Positions 47,790 to 55,323 of a stretch of 55,605 nucleotides of DNA are shown here, in pieces. The position numbers were made by a program, and so were the translations under genes. Positions within the stretch are counted from its first letter, which is position 1. Each line of letters begins with the position of its first letter. The notes under the pieces are model-generated. The model was not told the DNA's origin. It ran no database searches and saw nothing but the letters and a program-made list of their open reading frames with translations. The stretch is from Longimicrobium sp. Its GTDB lineage: Bacteria > Gemmatimonadota > Gemmatimonadetes > Longimicrobiales > Longimicrobiaceae. Location of the stretch: positions 1 through 55,605 of the forward strand of contig DASUYB010000158.1 of NCBI GenBank assembly GCA_036377595.1, written 5' to 3'.

Positions 47790-49556
47790 TCACGCCACGC
47801 CGTAGAAATTCCGGTGCCAGAGCCGCCGGACAGCGTCGGTGCTGTATCCCGCGGGCACGGTGGCGTTGCGCACCACCGAGTCGGCCGGGTACCAGCTGAA
47901 GTAGCCGAGCGACTCGGCCGACAGCCTCGCGGTGGTGTTCCCTTCCATGCAGTACACCACCAGGTCGATCCCGTCGAAGGCGGTGAGCGTGGTGGTGCCG
48001 CTGGTGACCGTGCAGGAGCGGATCAGGTTGGCCAGGAACGATCCCTGGTACGACACGCCGTCCCAGCTGTCGTCGCTCCCCGTCTGGTTCGACGGCCCGT
48101 CGGGCGCGCTGGACGCGTCGACGAAGTCGTACAGGAAGCCCGCCACCGCGCCCTCCACCTGCGCGCCGTCCTTCCCCGAATAGAAGGTCTGGCTCTCGAT
48201 CGTGTAGTCGCTGTAGTAGGTGCTCGTCAGCGCGTCGCCGGCCACCCACACGGCGAAGAAGGTGGCGAACCCCTCCACGAACGCGCACGACCACTGGTAC
48301 TGCCGGTCGATGTAATGCTCGCCGTTGGGGCTGCAGTAGTAGTTGGACCACGGCTCGATCGCCGCCCAGTGGTAGGCGTGCCCGTATTCGTGGATGGTTA
48401 CGAAACGCCCGTCTTCGGTGAACACCCGGGTGTAGTTGAGCCGGATGGTGTCCTGCGTCTGGTTGTAGTTGATGGCGAAGGCCGAATCGGTGGGGTGCAC
48501 GATCACCGGCACCCGCCCGCGCGACAGGCCGAAGCGGCTCTCGGCCACGGGCACGTACTGGTTGAGCAGGACGTGCGCGTGCGCCGCGTAGTTGTTCGCG
48601 GCGGTGAAGCTCGGGTTGGCGCCGTTCCCCTCGTTGAAGTACGACACCCCTGCGTTGGCCTGCCCCGGGCTGACCACGTGGGCGATGCGGTTCCGCAGCG
48701 AGATGCTGGCGTCGTAGATGCCGCTGGAGCAGGAAAACGAGAACGAGCCGTCGGCCGCCGTGGCCACGGTGAAGGAGTTCAGCGGCGCGTAGCTGGAATT
48801 CAGGCAGGTGACACTGACCTCCGCGTTCGGCACCGGCCTGTTGGTGCCTGTGTCGTTGTTATAGTAGCGGAAGAAGCCCGAGGTGCTGGTGACCAGATGC
48901 GCCGGCTCCGCGGCCGCCCGCACCGCGGCCAGCGCCGGGGCCGCACCGTGCGCACGGGTCTCGACGAAGGGGCCGAAGGCGCCGAACAGCGGGAGGCGGC
49001 TCCCCGCCAGCACGGCGGGATCGTACCCGGCCGTCACGCGGCCCCCGCCGTCGTCCACCAGCAGGTACAGCTCCTCGGAGCTTTCCTCGACCACCGCGGT
49101 GTCGCCCACCACCGAGCGCTCGCCCGCGGGCGGCTGGCTGCGCGTCTGTGCCACCACCCGGTAGTAGCCCGCGCTCGGGAAGGTGATGGTGGCGGTGAGC
49201 TGCCGCTGCGCGCCCCGTCCCATGGCCCCGCGCGAGGTGGCGGCGGGCGGCACCGCGTCGCCGGGCTGCGCCACCTCGCCGTCCGGTGCCACGATCCGGA
49301 AGTCCACGTCTCCCGCGGCGTGCCGCGCGGCCGCCAGGGCGGTGACCACGATGGGCGTGCCGGGGCGGAAGCTGCCGCTGGCATGCAGGTCCAGCCCGAT
49401 GCGGCGCACGGCCGGGGCGTCGCCGGTGTCGTCGCGGTTCGGCCCGCGCGAGCGCGGCCCCGGTTCCGTCACCGCGGCGGGATCGTCGCTGCACCCCGCG
49501 AGCAGCGTGAGCGCGGCCACACCCGTGAGCCATCTGCGAGCTCCTCTGCGCTTCAT
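47790..49556 (-). CDS. Gluzincin-like exported lipoprotein
   Basis: A 588-residue protein. A lipoprotein signal ends in LLAGC (Cys near residue 21). After an N-terminal Ig-like region (about 50-210), a carboxypeptidase-regulatory-like module is visible (VPNAEVSVTCLNSSYA, TAADGSFSFSCSSGIYDA). The C-terminal half carries the zinc motif TIHEYGHAYHWAA (His389, Glu390, His393) and a later FVEGFATFFAVW with Glu428. This matches HExxH...E gluzincin peptidases. Members of this kind are surface or secreted metallopeptidases; activity is inferred. GGAGGACCCAC precedes the ATG. A palindromic operator-like site lies about 92 bases upstream. Confidence 0.85.
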   Translation of the reverse strand: MKRRGARRWLTGVAALTLLAGCSDDPAAVTEPGPRSRGPNRDDTGDAPAVRRIGLDLHASGSFRPGTPIVVTALAAARHAAGDVDFRIVAPDGEVAQPGDAVPPAATSRGAMGRGAQRQLTATITFPSAGYYRVVAQTRSQPPAGERSVVGDTAVVEESSEELYLLVDDGGGRVTAGYDPAVLAGSRLPLFGAFGPFVETRAHGAAPALAAVRAAAEPAHLVTSTSGFFRYYNNDTGTNRPVPNAEVSVTCLNSSYAPLNSFTVATAADGSFSFSCSSGIYDASISLRNRIAHVVSPGQANAGVSYFNEGNGANPSFTAANNYAAHAHVLLNQYVPVAESRFGLSRGRVPVIVHPTDSAFAINYNQTQDTIRLNYTRVFTEDGRFVTIHEYGHAYHWAAIEPWSNYYCSPNGEHYIDRQYQWSCAFVEGFATFFAVWVAGDALTSTYYSDYTIESQTFYSGKDGAQVEGAVAGFLYDFVDASSAPDGPSNQTGSDDSWDGVSYQGSFLANLIRSCTVTSGTTTLTAFDGIDLVVYCMEGNTTARLSAESLGYFSWYPADSVVRNATVPAGYSTDAVRRLWHRNFYGVA

Positions 49557-49977
49557 GTGGGTCCTCCGGAAAGCGCGCGGCGGTTGCGGGGCTCCTCGGT
49601 GAAGGAGCCCGGAAAACGGCTCAACGGCCGCCACGCAATCCGGATGCCCACTTTACTGTCTTAAAGTGGACGGTCTAAAAACGTAGCAACATTTGACAGA
49701 GTCGAGATATGGAGGCGGCACACGGGATTCCGTCCACCGGGGCTTTCTCCCGGGGATGCCGGACGCGACATTCTGGTCCCTCTCCGCCTTTCGCGGAATC
49801 GCGGCTGACGGCGTCGCGCCCGGCGGCGGGAGCGGGCGTGCCGGAACCTGGGGCGCCGAGCGGGGTCCATCACGGCTCGCGGAGGGAGCGGCCGGGCGGT
49901 TCGTATCGACAACGGACGGCCGGGGCGCTACCTTCCATCCGTTTTTCTCCCAACGACCTACCCCCGCAGCGCGGTTC
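49557..49977. other. Divergent promoter region with operator palindrome
   Basis: No gene is seen in these 421 bases between the gluzincin-like gene (minus) and DUF2723 gene (plus). A hairpin GGGCTCCT/AGGAGCCC lies at 49588-49605 in the minus-strand leader. The AT-rich core 49645-49720 contains the operator palindrome and candidate promoters. The right part (49720-49977) is GC-rich with no visible structure and would be the leader or 5' untranslated part of the DUF2723 gene. Confidence 0.6.
49648..49689. promoter_or_regulatory. Palindromic operator over divergent promoters
   Basis: The arms CCACTTTA (49648-49655) and TAAAGTGG (49662-49669) are perfectly complementary with a 6-base spacer. On the minus strand TTGCTA (49689-49684) with an 18-base spacer and TTTAAG (49665-49660) would be a promoter for the gluzincin-like gene. 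On the plus strand TTTACT (49652-49657), 16 bases, TCTAAA (49674-49679) would serve the DUF2723 gene. Both overlap the palindrome, which suits a repressor or shared switch. Confidence 0.5.
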
Positions 49978-52308
49978 ATGACCCAAGCTACCAGGACCGA
50001 GCGCGTCCGCACCGCCGCGGCGCCCGAGACCCCCGCCGGCGAGCCGGCGGCGCAGCGCCCGCCCTACCGGCTGGCGCTGGTCGCGGCCGTCGCCGTGTTC
50101 GCGCTCTACGCCTTCACCCTGGCGCCGACGACGGCGTTCTGGGACACCAGCGAGTACATCGCCACCAGCCACATCCTGGGGATCCCGCACCCGCCGGGGA
50201 ACCCGCTGTTCGTGCTGCTGGCGCGCGCGTGGGACCTGCTGCTGTCGCCCACGGGGCTCCCCACCGCCGTCCGGATCAACCTGTTCAGCGCCTTCATGAG
50301 CGCGGGGACGGCGTTCTTCTGGTACCTGCTGGTGCACCGCATCCTGGGCTTCTTCGACGGGCGCGAGAGCGTGCGGCGCGTGGGGGCTGCGGTGTCGGTG
50401 CTGGTGTCGGCCACGGCGTACACGGTGTGGAGCCAGAGCAACGTCAACGAGAAGGTCTACACCGTCTCGATGTTCACCATCGCCGCGCTCAGCTGGCTGG
50501 CGTTCCTCTGGCGCGACCACGTGGAGGAGCACCGCGGCATCCGCGGCCCCAGCCGCTTCCACGACGACAACGTGCTGGTGCTGATGGTGTTCATCCTGGC
50601 GCTGTCGGTGGGCAACCACCTGATGGCGTTCCTGTCGGCCCCCGCGGTGCTGCTGTTCATCTTCCTGGTCCGTCCCGCCTCGTTCGCCAACTGGCGGCTG
50701 TACGCGTTCGCGGCGCTCTTCGGCTTCCTCGGCCTGTCCGTCCACCTCTTCCTGTCGATGCGCGCCGGGCTGCACCCGGTGATCAACGAGGCCGACCCCA
50801 GCTGCCCGTCGGTGGGCTCGGCGCTCCTCAGCATCATGGGGTTCGGCACGGTCAAGCTCCCCGGCGCCTGTGAGAACCTGTACGCGTCGCTGGCGCGCGA
50901 GCAGTACGGCAAGCCCAGCATCTTCGCGCGGCAGGCGCCGTTCTGGGCGCAGATGGCCACCTACTTCCAGTACTTCGACTGGCAGTGGGGGCGCTCGGTC
51001 AGCGGCGTGCAGGGGTACTTCGGGCCGGGGCGCATCTTCATCACCCTGCTGTTCACCGGGCTGGGCGGCTACGGCGCGTGGGAGCACTTCCGCCGCGACC
51101 GCAAGAGCTTCCTGTACGTGGCGGTGCTCTTCCTCACCCTGTCGGTGGGGCTCACCATCTACATGAACTTCAAGTACGGCTTCACGCAGGTGCAGCACCT
51201 GGGGCTCAGCAGCGAGATGAGCGAGGTGCGCGAGCGCGACTACTTCTTCCTGGTCTCCTTCAGTCTGTGGGGATTGTGGGTGGGGATCGGGCTGACGGCG
51301 CTCTGGCTGGAGCTGTCGGAGGCCATGGGCGGCGGCGACCGCAAGCTGGTGCCCGCCGCGGCGGTGTTCCTCCTTGCCCTGATCCCGCTGGCGCTGAACT
51401 GGAGCTACGCCGACCGGCGGGGCGACTACGCGGCGCGCGACCTCGCGTACAACCTGCTGCAGTCGGTGGAGCCGTACGGGGTGCTGTTCACCAACGGCGA
51501 CAACGACACCTTCCCGCTCTGGTACGTGCAGGAGGTGGAGGGGATCCGGCGCGACGTGACGGTGATCGTGCTGAGCTACCTGAACACCCCCTGGTACCCC
51601 AAGCAGCTGCGCGACGTCACGCGGCCGTGCGCGGCGGGGCAGGACCCGCTGGCCGATCCCACGCGCATCACCTGCCAGCGACCCTACGGGGGGAACGGCG
51701 CGCGGCTCTATGACGGGTCGAAGAAGCCGACGCGCTCGATCCTGGGGATGACGGACCAGGAGATCGACGCGATGACGGCGCCGCCCGGGTACATCCAGCT
51801 GGCCAGCGACGCGGTGTTCCAGGCGCGCGGCGTGTCCATCACCTACAAGCAGGGGACGGCGCTGGAGGCCAACCAGCAGCTGCTGCTGGCCATCATCCGC
51901 CAGGCGTGGGGCGACCGGCCGATCTTCTTCGCCAGCACCACCAACATCCAGTTCGACATGCAGCTGTACCCGTACGTGGCGCGGCAGGGGCTGGCGTTCA
52001 AGCTGGTGACGCCCGAGGAGGGGCGCGGGCTGCTGTCGATGACCCCCGAGGGCGCGCAGTACAACCCCATCTTCGGCGCGTTCTCGAACGTGAACGCGGG
52101 CGAGCGGCTGCTGGCGGGCGGCGGCTTCATGACGCGCGGCCTGGAGAACCGGAAGCACTGGGCCGACGACGCCACGCGCAACATCCCCATCCATTACTAC
52201 TACGCCTTCATGGCGCAGGCGGCCGCCGAGGATCTGCGCGGCAACCGCGCGCTGGCGCAGCAGCTGGAGGCCACGGGGAACAAGTTCGACGCGCTCTCCC
52301 GCCGCTGA
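49978..52308 (+). CDS. DUF2723 family membrane protein, TMEM260-like
   Basis: A 776-residue polytopic membrane protein. The N-terminal DUF2723 domain (residues ~25-200) has LAPTTAFWDTSEYIATSHIL with the Asp-Thr-Ser-Glu motif, GIPHPPGNPLFVLLARAWDL, and TAYTVWSQSNVNEKVYTVSM. About ten helices follow. A large soluble C-terminal part contains FTNGDNDTFPLWYVQEVEGI and RRDVTVIVLSYLNTPWYPKQ. The human homologue TMEM260 is an O-mannosyltransferase, so a GT-C-type glycosyltransferase role is likely. ATG 49978 is the first sensible start. Confidence 0.9.
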   Translation: MTQATRTERVRTAAAPETPAGEPAAQRPPYRLALVAAVAVFALYAFTLAPTTAFWDTSEYIATSHILGIPHPPGNPLFVLLARAWDLLLSPTGLPTAVRINLFSAFMSAGTAFFWYLLVHRILGFFDGRESVRRVGAAVSVLVSATAYTVWSQSNVNEKVYTVSMFTIAALSWLAFLWRDHVEEHRGIRGPSRFHDDNVLVLMVFILALSVGNHLMAFLSAPAVLLFIFLVRPASFANWRLYAFAALFGFLGLSVHLFLSMRAGLHPVINEADPSCPSVGSALLSIMGFGTVKLPGACENLYASLAREQYGKPSIFARQAPFWAQMATYFQYFDWQWGRSVSGVQGYFGPGRIFITLLFTGLGGYGAWEHFRRDRKSFLYVAVLFLTLSVGLTIYMNFKYGFTQVQHLGLSSEMSEVRERDYFFLVSFSLWGLWVGIGLTALWLELSEAMGGGDRKLVPAAAVFLLALIPLALNWSYADRRGDYAARDLAYNLLQSVEPYGVLFTNGDNDTFPLWYVQEVEGIRRDVTVIVLSYLNTPWYPKQLRDVTRPCAAGQDPLADPTRITCQRPYGGNGARLYDGSKKPTRSILGMTDQEIDAMTAPPGYIQLASDAVFQARGVSITYKQGTALEANQQLLLAIIRQAWGDRPIFFASTTNIQFDMQLYPYVARQGLAFKLVTPEEGRGLLSMTPEGAQYNPIFGAFSNVNAGERLLAGGGFMTRGLENRKHWADDATRNIPIHYYYAFMAQAAAEDLRGNRALAQQLEATGNKFDALSRR

Positions 52309-52326
52309 CGCTTTCGGGTGATCGAA

Positions 52327-52371
52327 CGACGAGGGCCTTCTCCTCCATCGCGGGGGGAGAGGCCCTCGTCG
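52327..52371 (+). terminator. Intrinsic terminator after the DUF2723 gene
   Basis: CGACGAGGGCCTTCTCC (52327-52343) pairs with GGAGAGGCCCTCGTCG (52356-52371) with one bulge. It is followed by CATTTCC, a poor T tail. It lies 18 bases after the DUF2723 stop. Confidence 0.65.
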
Positions 52372-52390
52372 CATTTCCAGCTTCGTAATA

Positions 52391-52468
52391 GTCTCACGCA
52401 GAGTCAGCAGAGTCAGCAGCTAAGTGCAGCTGTTCTCCTCTGCTGACCCTGCTGACTCTGCGTGAGAC
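52391..52468. repeat. Word-repeat hairpin (GTCTCACGCAGAGTCAGCAG)
   Basis: The arms 52391-52419 and 52440-52468 are complementary over 29 bases with one mismatch. The word is AGAGTCAGC in 9-base steps behind GTCTCACGC. It ends ten bases before the stop of the RiPP-like gene (52478), so its right arm follows that gene on the minus strand. It belongs to the same family as 39610-39680. Confidence 0.85.
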
Positions 52469-52477
52469 AATTCGTTT

Positions 52478-52690
52478 TCAGACGCAGCAGACGGTGTCGG
52501 GGATGCAGACCGACGGCTCGCAGGTGGGTCCGCACGTCATCCCGCAGGTGTCGTCGGCGGTCATCGGCGGACAGTTCTGGTGGGTGAAGATGGACTCGCG
52601 CCCCCGCACCGTGCCCCGTGCGACCTGCGCCGTGTCCGTGGTGGCGAAGGCATCCACCCGCAGGTCGTCCAGGATCAGCTTGTGCTTCAT
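52478..52690 (-). CDS. RiPP precursor-like peptide (lanthipeptide-type leader), 70 aa
   Basis: A 70-residue peptide with no signal peptide. The start MKHKLILDDLRVDAFATTD resembles leaders of a peptide family common in Bacteroidetes and Gemmatimonadota (pattern L-x-L-D-x-L-x-V-x-S/A-F). The C-terminal half has seven Cys (40, 49, 53, 57, 62, 68, 69), three directly preceded by Thr (48, 52, 56), and Pro between. Such a Thr/Ser/Cys-rich core fits thioether-forming lanthipeptides. GGAGGG precedes the ATG. No LanB/LanC/LanM-type enzyme, protease or transporter is in the window, so the maturation genes would lie elsewhere or not exist. Confidence 0.72.
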   Translation of the reverse strand: MKHKLILDDLRVDAFATTDTAQVARGTVRGRESIFTHQNCPPMTADDTCGMTCGPTCEPSVCIPDTVCCV

Positions 52691-53045
52691 CGTTCCCTCC
52701 CCGGTGGAAAGGTGGGCCATCCCCGGAAGCCGCTTCCGGTGCGAGGGCGGCGGGCCCCCTCTTCTCTGATGCTCGAGCGGTCCCGGACGTTGTAATACCG
52801 AGTCTCAGGATCAACTGTGCAATGTCATTCCGAAGGCGCTGCGCCGGCCTGTCCTCCACGCAAAGCCGTGGCGCCTGAGGAATCTGTGGCCGGCTCCCGA
52901 GCCACAGGCCGCCTGTCGCACGGACGCATGCCACAGATTCCTCGGGCGCCGCCCGGTATCGGCGCGATTGAAGGTTCGGAGCAGCGGCGCCGCTCGGAAT
53001 GACATCCGATCTGAATGCACAATCAATTGCAGCAACCGGTATCAC
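52691..53045. other. Gene-free region holding a long palindrome
   Basis: No gene is visible between the RiPP-like gene and the end of the MBL-fold nuclease gene, both on the minus strand. Most of the region is the nested palindrome 52823-53004. The part immediately upstream of the peptide gene (52700-52820) has TTGTAATACC (about 52791) and could hold its promoter, but no clear pair was found. Confidence 0.55.
52823..53004. repeat. Long nested palindrome, GTCATTCCGAAGGCGC family, second copy
   Basis: The outer arms are GTCATTCCGAAGGCGCTGCG and GCGGCGCCGCTCGGAATGAC. The inner arms are GCGCCTGAGGAATCTGTGGC and GCCACAGATTCCTCGGGCGC. The plan and length match 19064-19248 closely, with sequence differences that keep the arms complementary. 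No ORF or transposase is present. Confidence 0.8.
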
Positions 53046-54407
53046 TCAGCCGTCCAGCTCCACCGACTCGAGGTGGTGGGGGATGGTGCACGCCCAGCCG
53101 AAGCGCTCCTCGATGCGCACCCGCAGCGCGTCCGCGGCCTGCGGCTCGCCATGGGTGATGAAGACGCGGCGCGGCGGGGCGGGCACCGTGGCCAGCCACG
53201 ACAGGATCTCCTCGTAGTCGGCGTGCGCGGAGAGGCCGTCCAGCTGCTCCACCCGGCAGCGGATGGGCACCCAGCCGCCCAGCAGCTTGACCTCGCGCGC
53301 GCCGGCCACCATCTGCGCGCCGCGCGTCCCCGGCGCCTGGTAGCCGGCGAAGAGCACGGTGTTGCGCGTATCGCCCGCGAGCACGCGGAGATGGTGCAGC
53401 ACGCGCCCGCCCGTCAGCATCCCGCTGGCGGAGATGATCACGCGCGGAAAGCTCATCCGGTCGATCCGCTTCGATTCCTCCACGCTGTCCGTCGTCTCGA
53501 TCCCCTCGCAGATGAAGCGGCACTCGTCGGGCGACAGCCGCACCGCCTCGGGGTGCTGCGTGAAGACGGCCGTCGCCCGCGTGGCCATGGGGCTGTCGAG
53601 GTAGATGGGGATGTCGGGGATGCGGCCGCCGCGCTTCAGGCGGTGAAGCTGGTACATCAGCTCCTGCGCGCGTCCCACCGCGAAGGCGGGGATGAGCACC
53701 GCGCCGCCGCGCGCCGCCGTCTGCGCGATCACCTGCGCCAGCTCCTCGCCCGGGTCTTCTCGGGGATGGAGCCGGTCGCCGTACGTCGACTCCACCAGCA
53801 GCCAGTCGCACGCGGGCGCCGGGTCGGCGTCGGGGAGAAGCGGATCGTTCGGCCGTCCCAGGTCGCCGGAGAAGAGGATCGTGCGCCCGCCGATCCCCAT
53901 CTCCACCGTCGCCGCGCCAGGCATGTGCCCCGCGCGGCGGTAGCGGAACGTGGCGCCGTCTCCCAGCCGCGTCTCCTCGTCCCATCCCACGCTCCGCATC
54001 CGCGACACGGCGCGCTCGGCGTCGTGCACGGTGTAGAGCGGGAGCGCGGGGTTGTGCTTCGAGATGCCGTGGCGGTTGGCGAACTCGGCTTCTTCCTCCT
54101 GCAGATGCGCGCTGTCCGCCAGCATGATCTCCGCGAAGTCGGCCGTCGCGGGCGTGCACCACACCGGGCCGCGGAAGCCCTCGCGTACGAGCGCGGGGAG
54201 CATCCCCGTGTGGTCCAGGTGCGCGTGCGTCAGCACCACCGCGTCGAGCGACGCGGGGTCGAACGGCCACGGCTCGCGGTTCCGGAGACGAAGCTCCTTG
54301 AGCCCCTGGAACATCCCGCAGTCCACCAGCACCTTCCGCCCCTCCGCCTCCACCAGGTACTTCGACCCGGTGACCGTCCCCGCCGCGCCCAGGAAGGTGA
54401 TCCGCAC
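53046..54407 (-). CDS. MBL-fold/beta-CASP RNA nuclease
   Basis: A 453-residue metallo-beta-lactamase-fold nuclease with beta-CASP insert, of the CPSF/YSH1-like class. Zinc motifs are VLTHAHLDHTG, GHMPGAATVE and FSGDLGRPNDPL. The beta-CASP part (about 175-370) has PAFAVGRAQELMYQLHRL, IYLDSPMATRATAVF and ISASGMLTGGRVLHHL. The final RMMBL motifs are LDGLSAHADYEEIL and FITHGEPQAA. It would cut or degrade RNA. I chose GTG 54407 because GAGGAGG lies six bases upstream; the longer frame reads a poor N-terminus. It is a stand-alone gene. Confidence 0.93.
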   Translation of the reverse strand: MRITFLGAAGTVTGSKYLVEAEGRKVLVDCGMFQGLKELRLRNREPWPFDPASLDAVVLTHAHLDHTGMLPALVREGFRGPVWCTPATADFAEIMLADSAHLQEEEAEFANRHGISKHNPALPLYTVHDAERAVSRMRSVGWDEETRLGDGATFRYRRAGHMPGAATVEMGIGGRTILFSGDLGRPNDPLLPDADPAPACDWLLVESTYGDRLHPREDPGEELAQVIAQTAARGGAVLIPAFAVGRAQELMYQLHRLKRGGRIPDIPIYLDSPMATRATAVFTQHPEAVRLSPDECRFICEGIETTDSVEESKRIDRMSFPRVIISASGMLTGGRVLHHLRVLAGDTRNTVLFAGYQAPGTRGAQMVAGAREVKLLGGWVPIRCRVEQLDGLSAHADYEEILSWLATVPAPPRRVFITHGEPQAADALRVRIEERFGWACTIPHHLESVELDG

Positions 54408-54470
54408 GCCCGCCTCCTCGTCTGGTCGAAAAACTCCAATCGCCGGGATGCCCGATTTTCGGGTTTGCAC

Positions 54471-54799
54471 AGATGACTGTGCATGCGGACGGCTGATATT
54501 AAAAGAGTCTCACACGGAGGAAACGGAGGGAACGGAGGGATGATGGCGCCGCACGTCCTTCCTCCGTTTCCTCCGTTCCCTCCGTGTGAGCCCTTCGGTT
54601 TCGGTTGTCCCGGCTCGCGTCGTGTAGGGGAAATTACGCATCCCGCCGCCGGTCTTCCCGACTGACGGCCGATCACGCGGCGGGTTATCGTCCTTCGCGA
54701 TCGGCTGGCGAACGCCGGTGTTGCGCGGGGAAGGCGCGTGGCGGAGCTTGTTCGCAGGGCCCCGCAGCCGGAATCCGCCACGTGGAAGAGGAGGAAGGG
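54471..54799. other. Divergent gap containing a word-repeat hairpin
   Basis: The gap between the divergent MBL-fold gene (minus) and the flavoprotein gene (plus) holds the hairpin 54509-54590. The following 200 bases show no ORF of note and no repeat. A locally AT-rich patch GAAATTACG near 54630 could be part of a promoter for the plus-strand gene, but no reliable pair was found. Confidence 0.5.
54509..54590. repeat. Word-repeat hairpin (CTCACACGGAGGAAACGGAG)
   Basis: The arm 54509-54538 pairs with 54561-54590 over 30 bases with two mismatches. These mismatches come from a swap of the GAA and GGA four-base ends of the 9-base words. The words are CGGAGGAAA and CGGAGGGAA, as in the copy at 31647-31716. 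Unlike most copies it sits in a divergent gap. Confidence 0.85.
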
Positions 54800-55291
54800 A
54801 TGAGCCCCACGCACCCCGTCATCCGCGCGCTGGACCGCGCCGAGTGCGAGCAGATCCTGGCCCGCAACCACGTGGGTCGCTTGGCCTACGCCTGGCAGAA
54901 CCACGTGGACATCGAGCCGCTGCACTACGTCTTCCACGACGGGTGGATCTACGGGCGCACCAGCCACGGCGCCAAGATGGACGCCGTGGGCTACACCTGG
55001 TGGCCGGTGGCCTTCGAGGTCGACGAGGTGGAGGAGATCTTCCGCTGGCGCAGCGTGGTGGTGCACGGCGGCTTCTACACCATCCCCGCCGAGGGAAGCG
55101 AGTGGGAGGCCGAGGAGTGGCGCCACGGCGTGGAGCTGCTGCGCCACATCATCCCCGAGACCTTCGAGGCCGGCGATCCCGTGGCCTTCCGCACCGTCAT
55201 CTTCCGCATCGCCGTGCAGGACGTCACCGGACGAGAGGCGGTGCCGGGCGCGTCGCCGGACCCGCCCGCCGGGCACGCGCTGGACGGCTGA
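54800..55291 (+). CDS. Pyridoxamine 5'-phosphate oxidase family (flavin-binding) protein
   Basis: A 163-residue split-barrel protein. The N-terminal REC-type motif RAECEQILARNHVGRLAYAW and IEPLHYVFHDGWIYGRTSHG fit NimA/PNPOx-like flavin or haem-binding proteins, often called pyridoxamine 5'-phosphate oxidase family. It is not the true PdxH (see 34309-34908). The substrate is unknown; relatives reduce nitro groups or bind F420/FMN. GGAGGAAGGG precedes the ATG. It probably pairs with the response-regulator gene that follows 32 bases later. Confidence 0.88.
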   Translation: MSPTHPVIRALDRAECEQILARNHVGRLAYAWQNHVDIEPLHYVFHDGWIYGRTSHGAKMDAVGYTWWPVAFEVDEVEEIFRWRSVVVHGGFYTIPAEGSEWEAEEWRHGVELLRHIIPETFEAGDPVAFRTVIFRIAVQDVTGREAVPGASPDPPAGHALDG

Positions 55292-55323
55292 ACCCCATCC
55301 CATCCCCTGCGGGCAAGAAGACC

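Noticed and set aside
54800-55291. Second pdxH
   Set aside because: It lacks the SGYRVIPDRIEFW and Arg-rich substrate-binding motifs of true PdxH (seen at 34309-34908) and fits the broader flavin split-barrel family instead.
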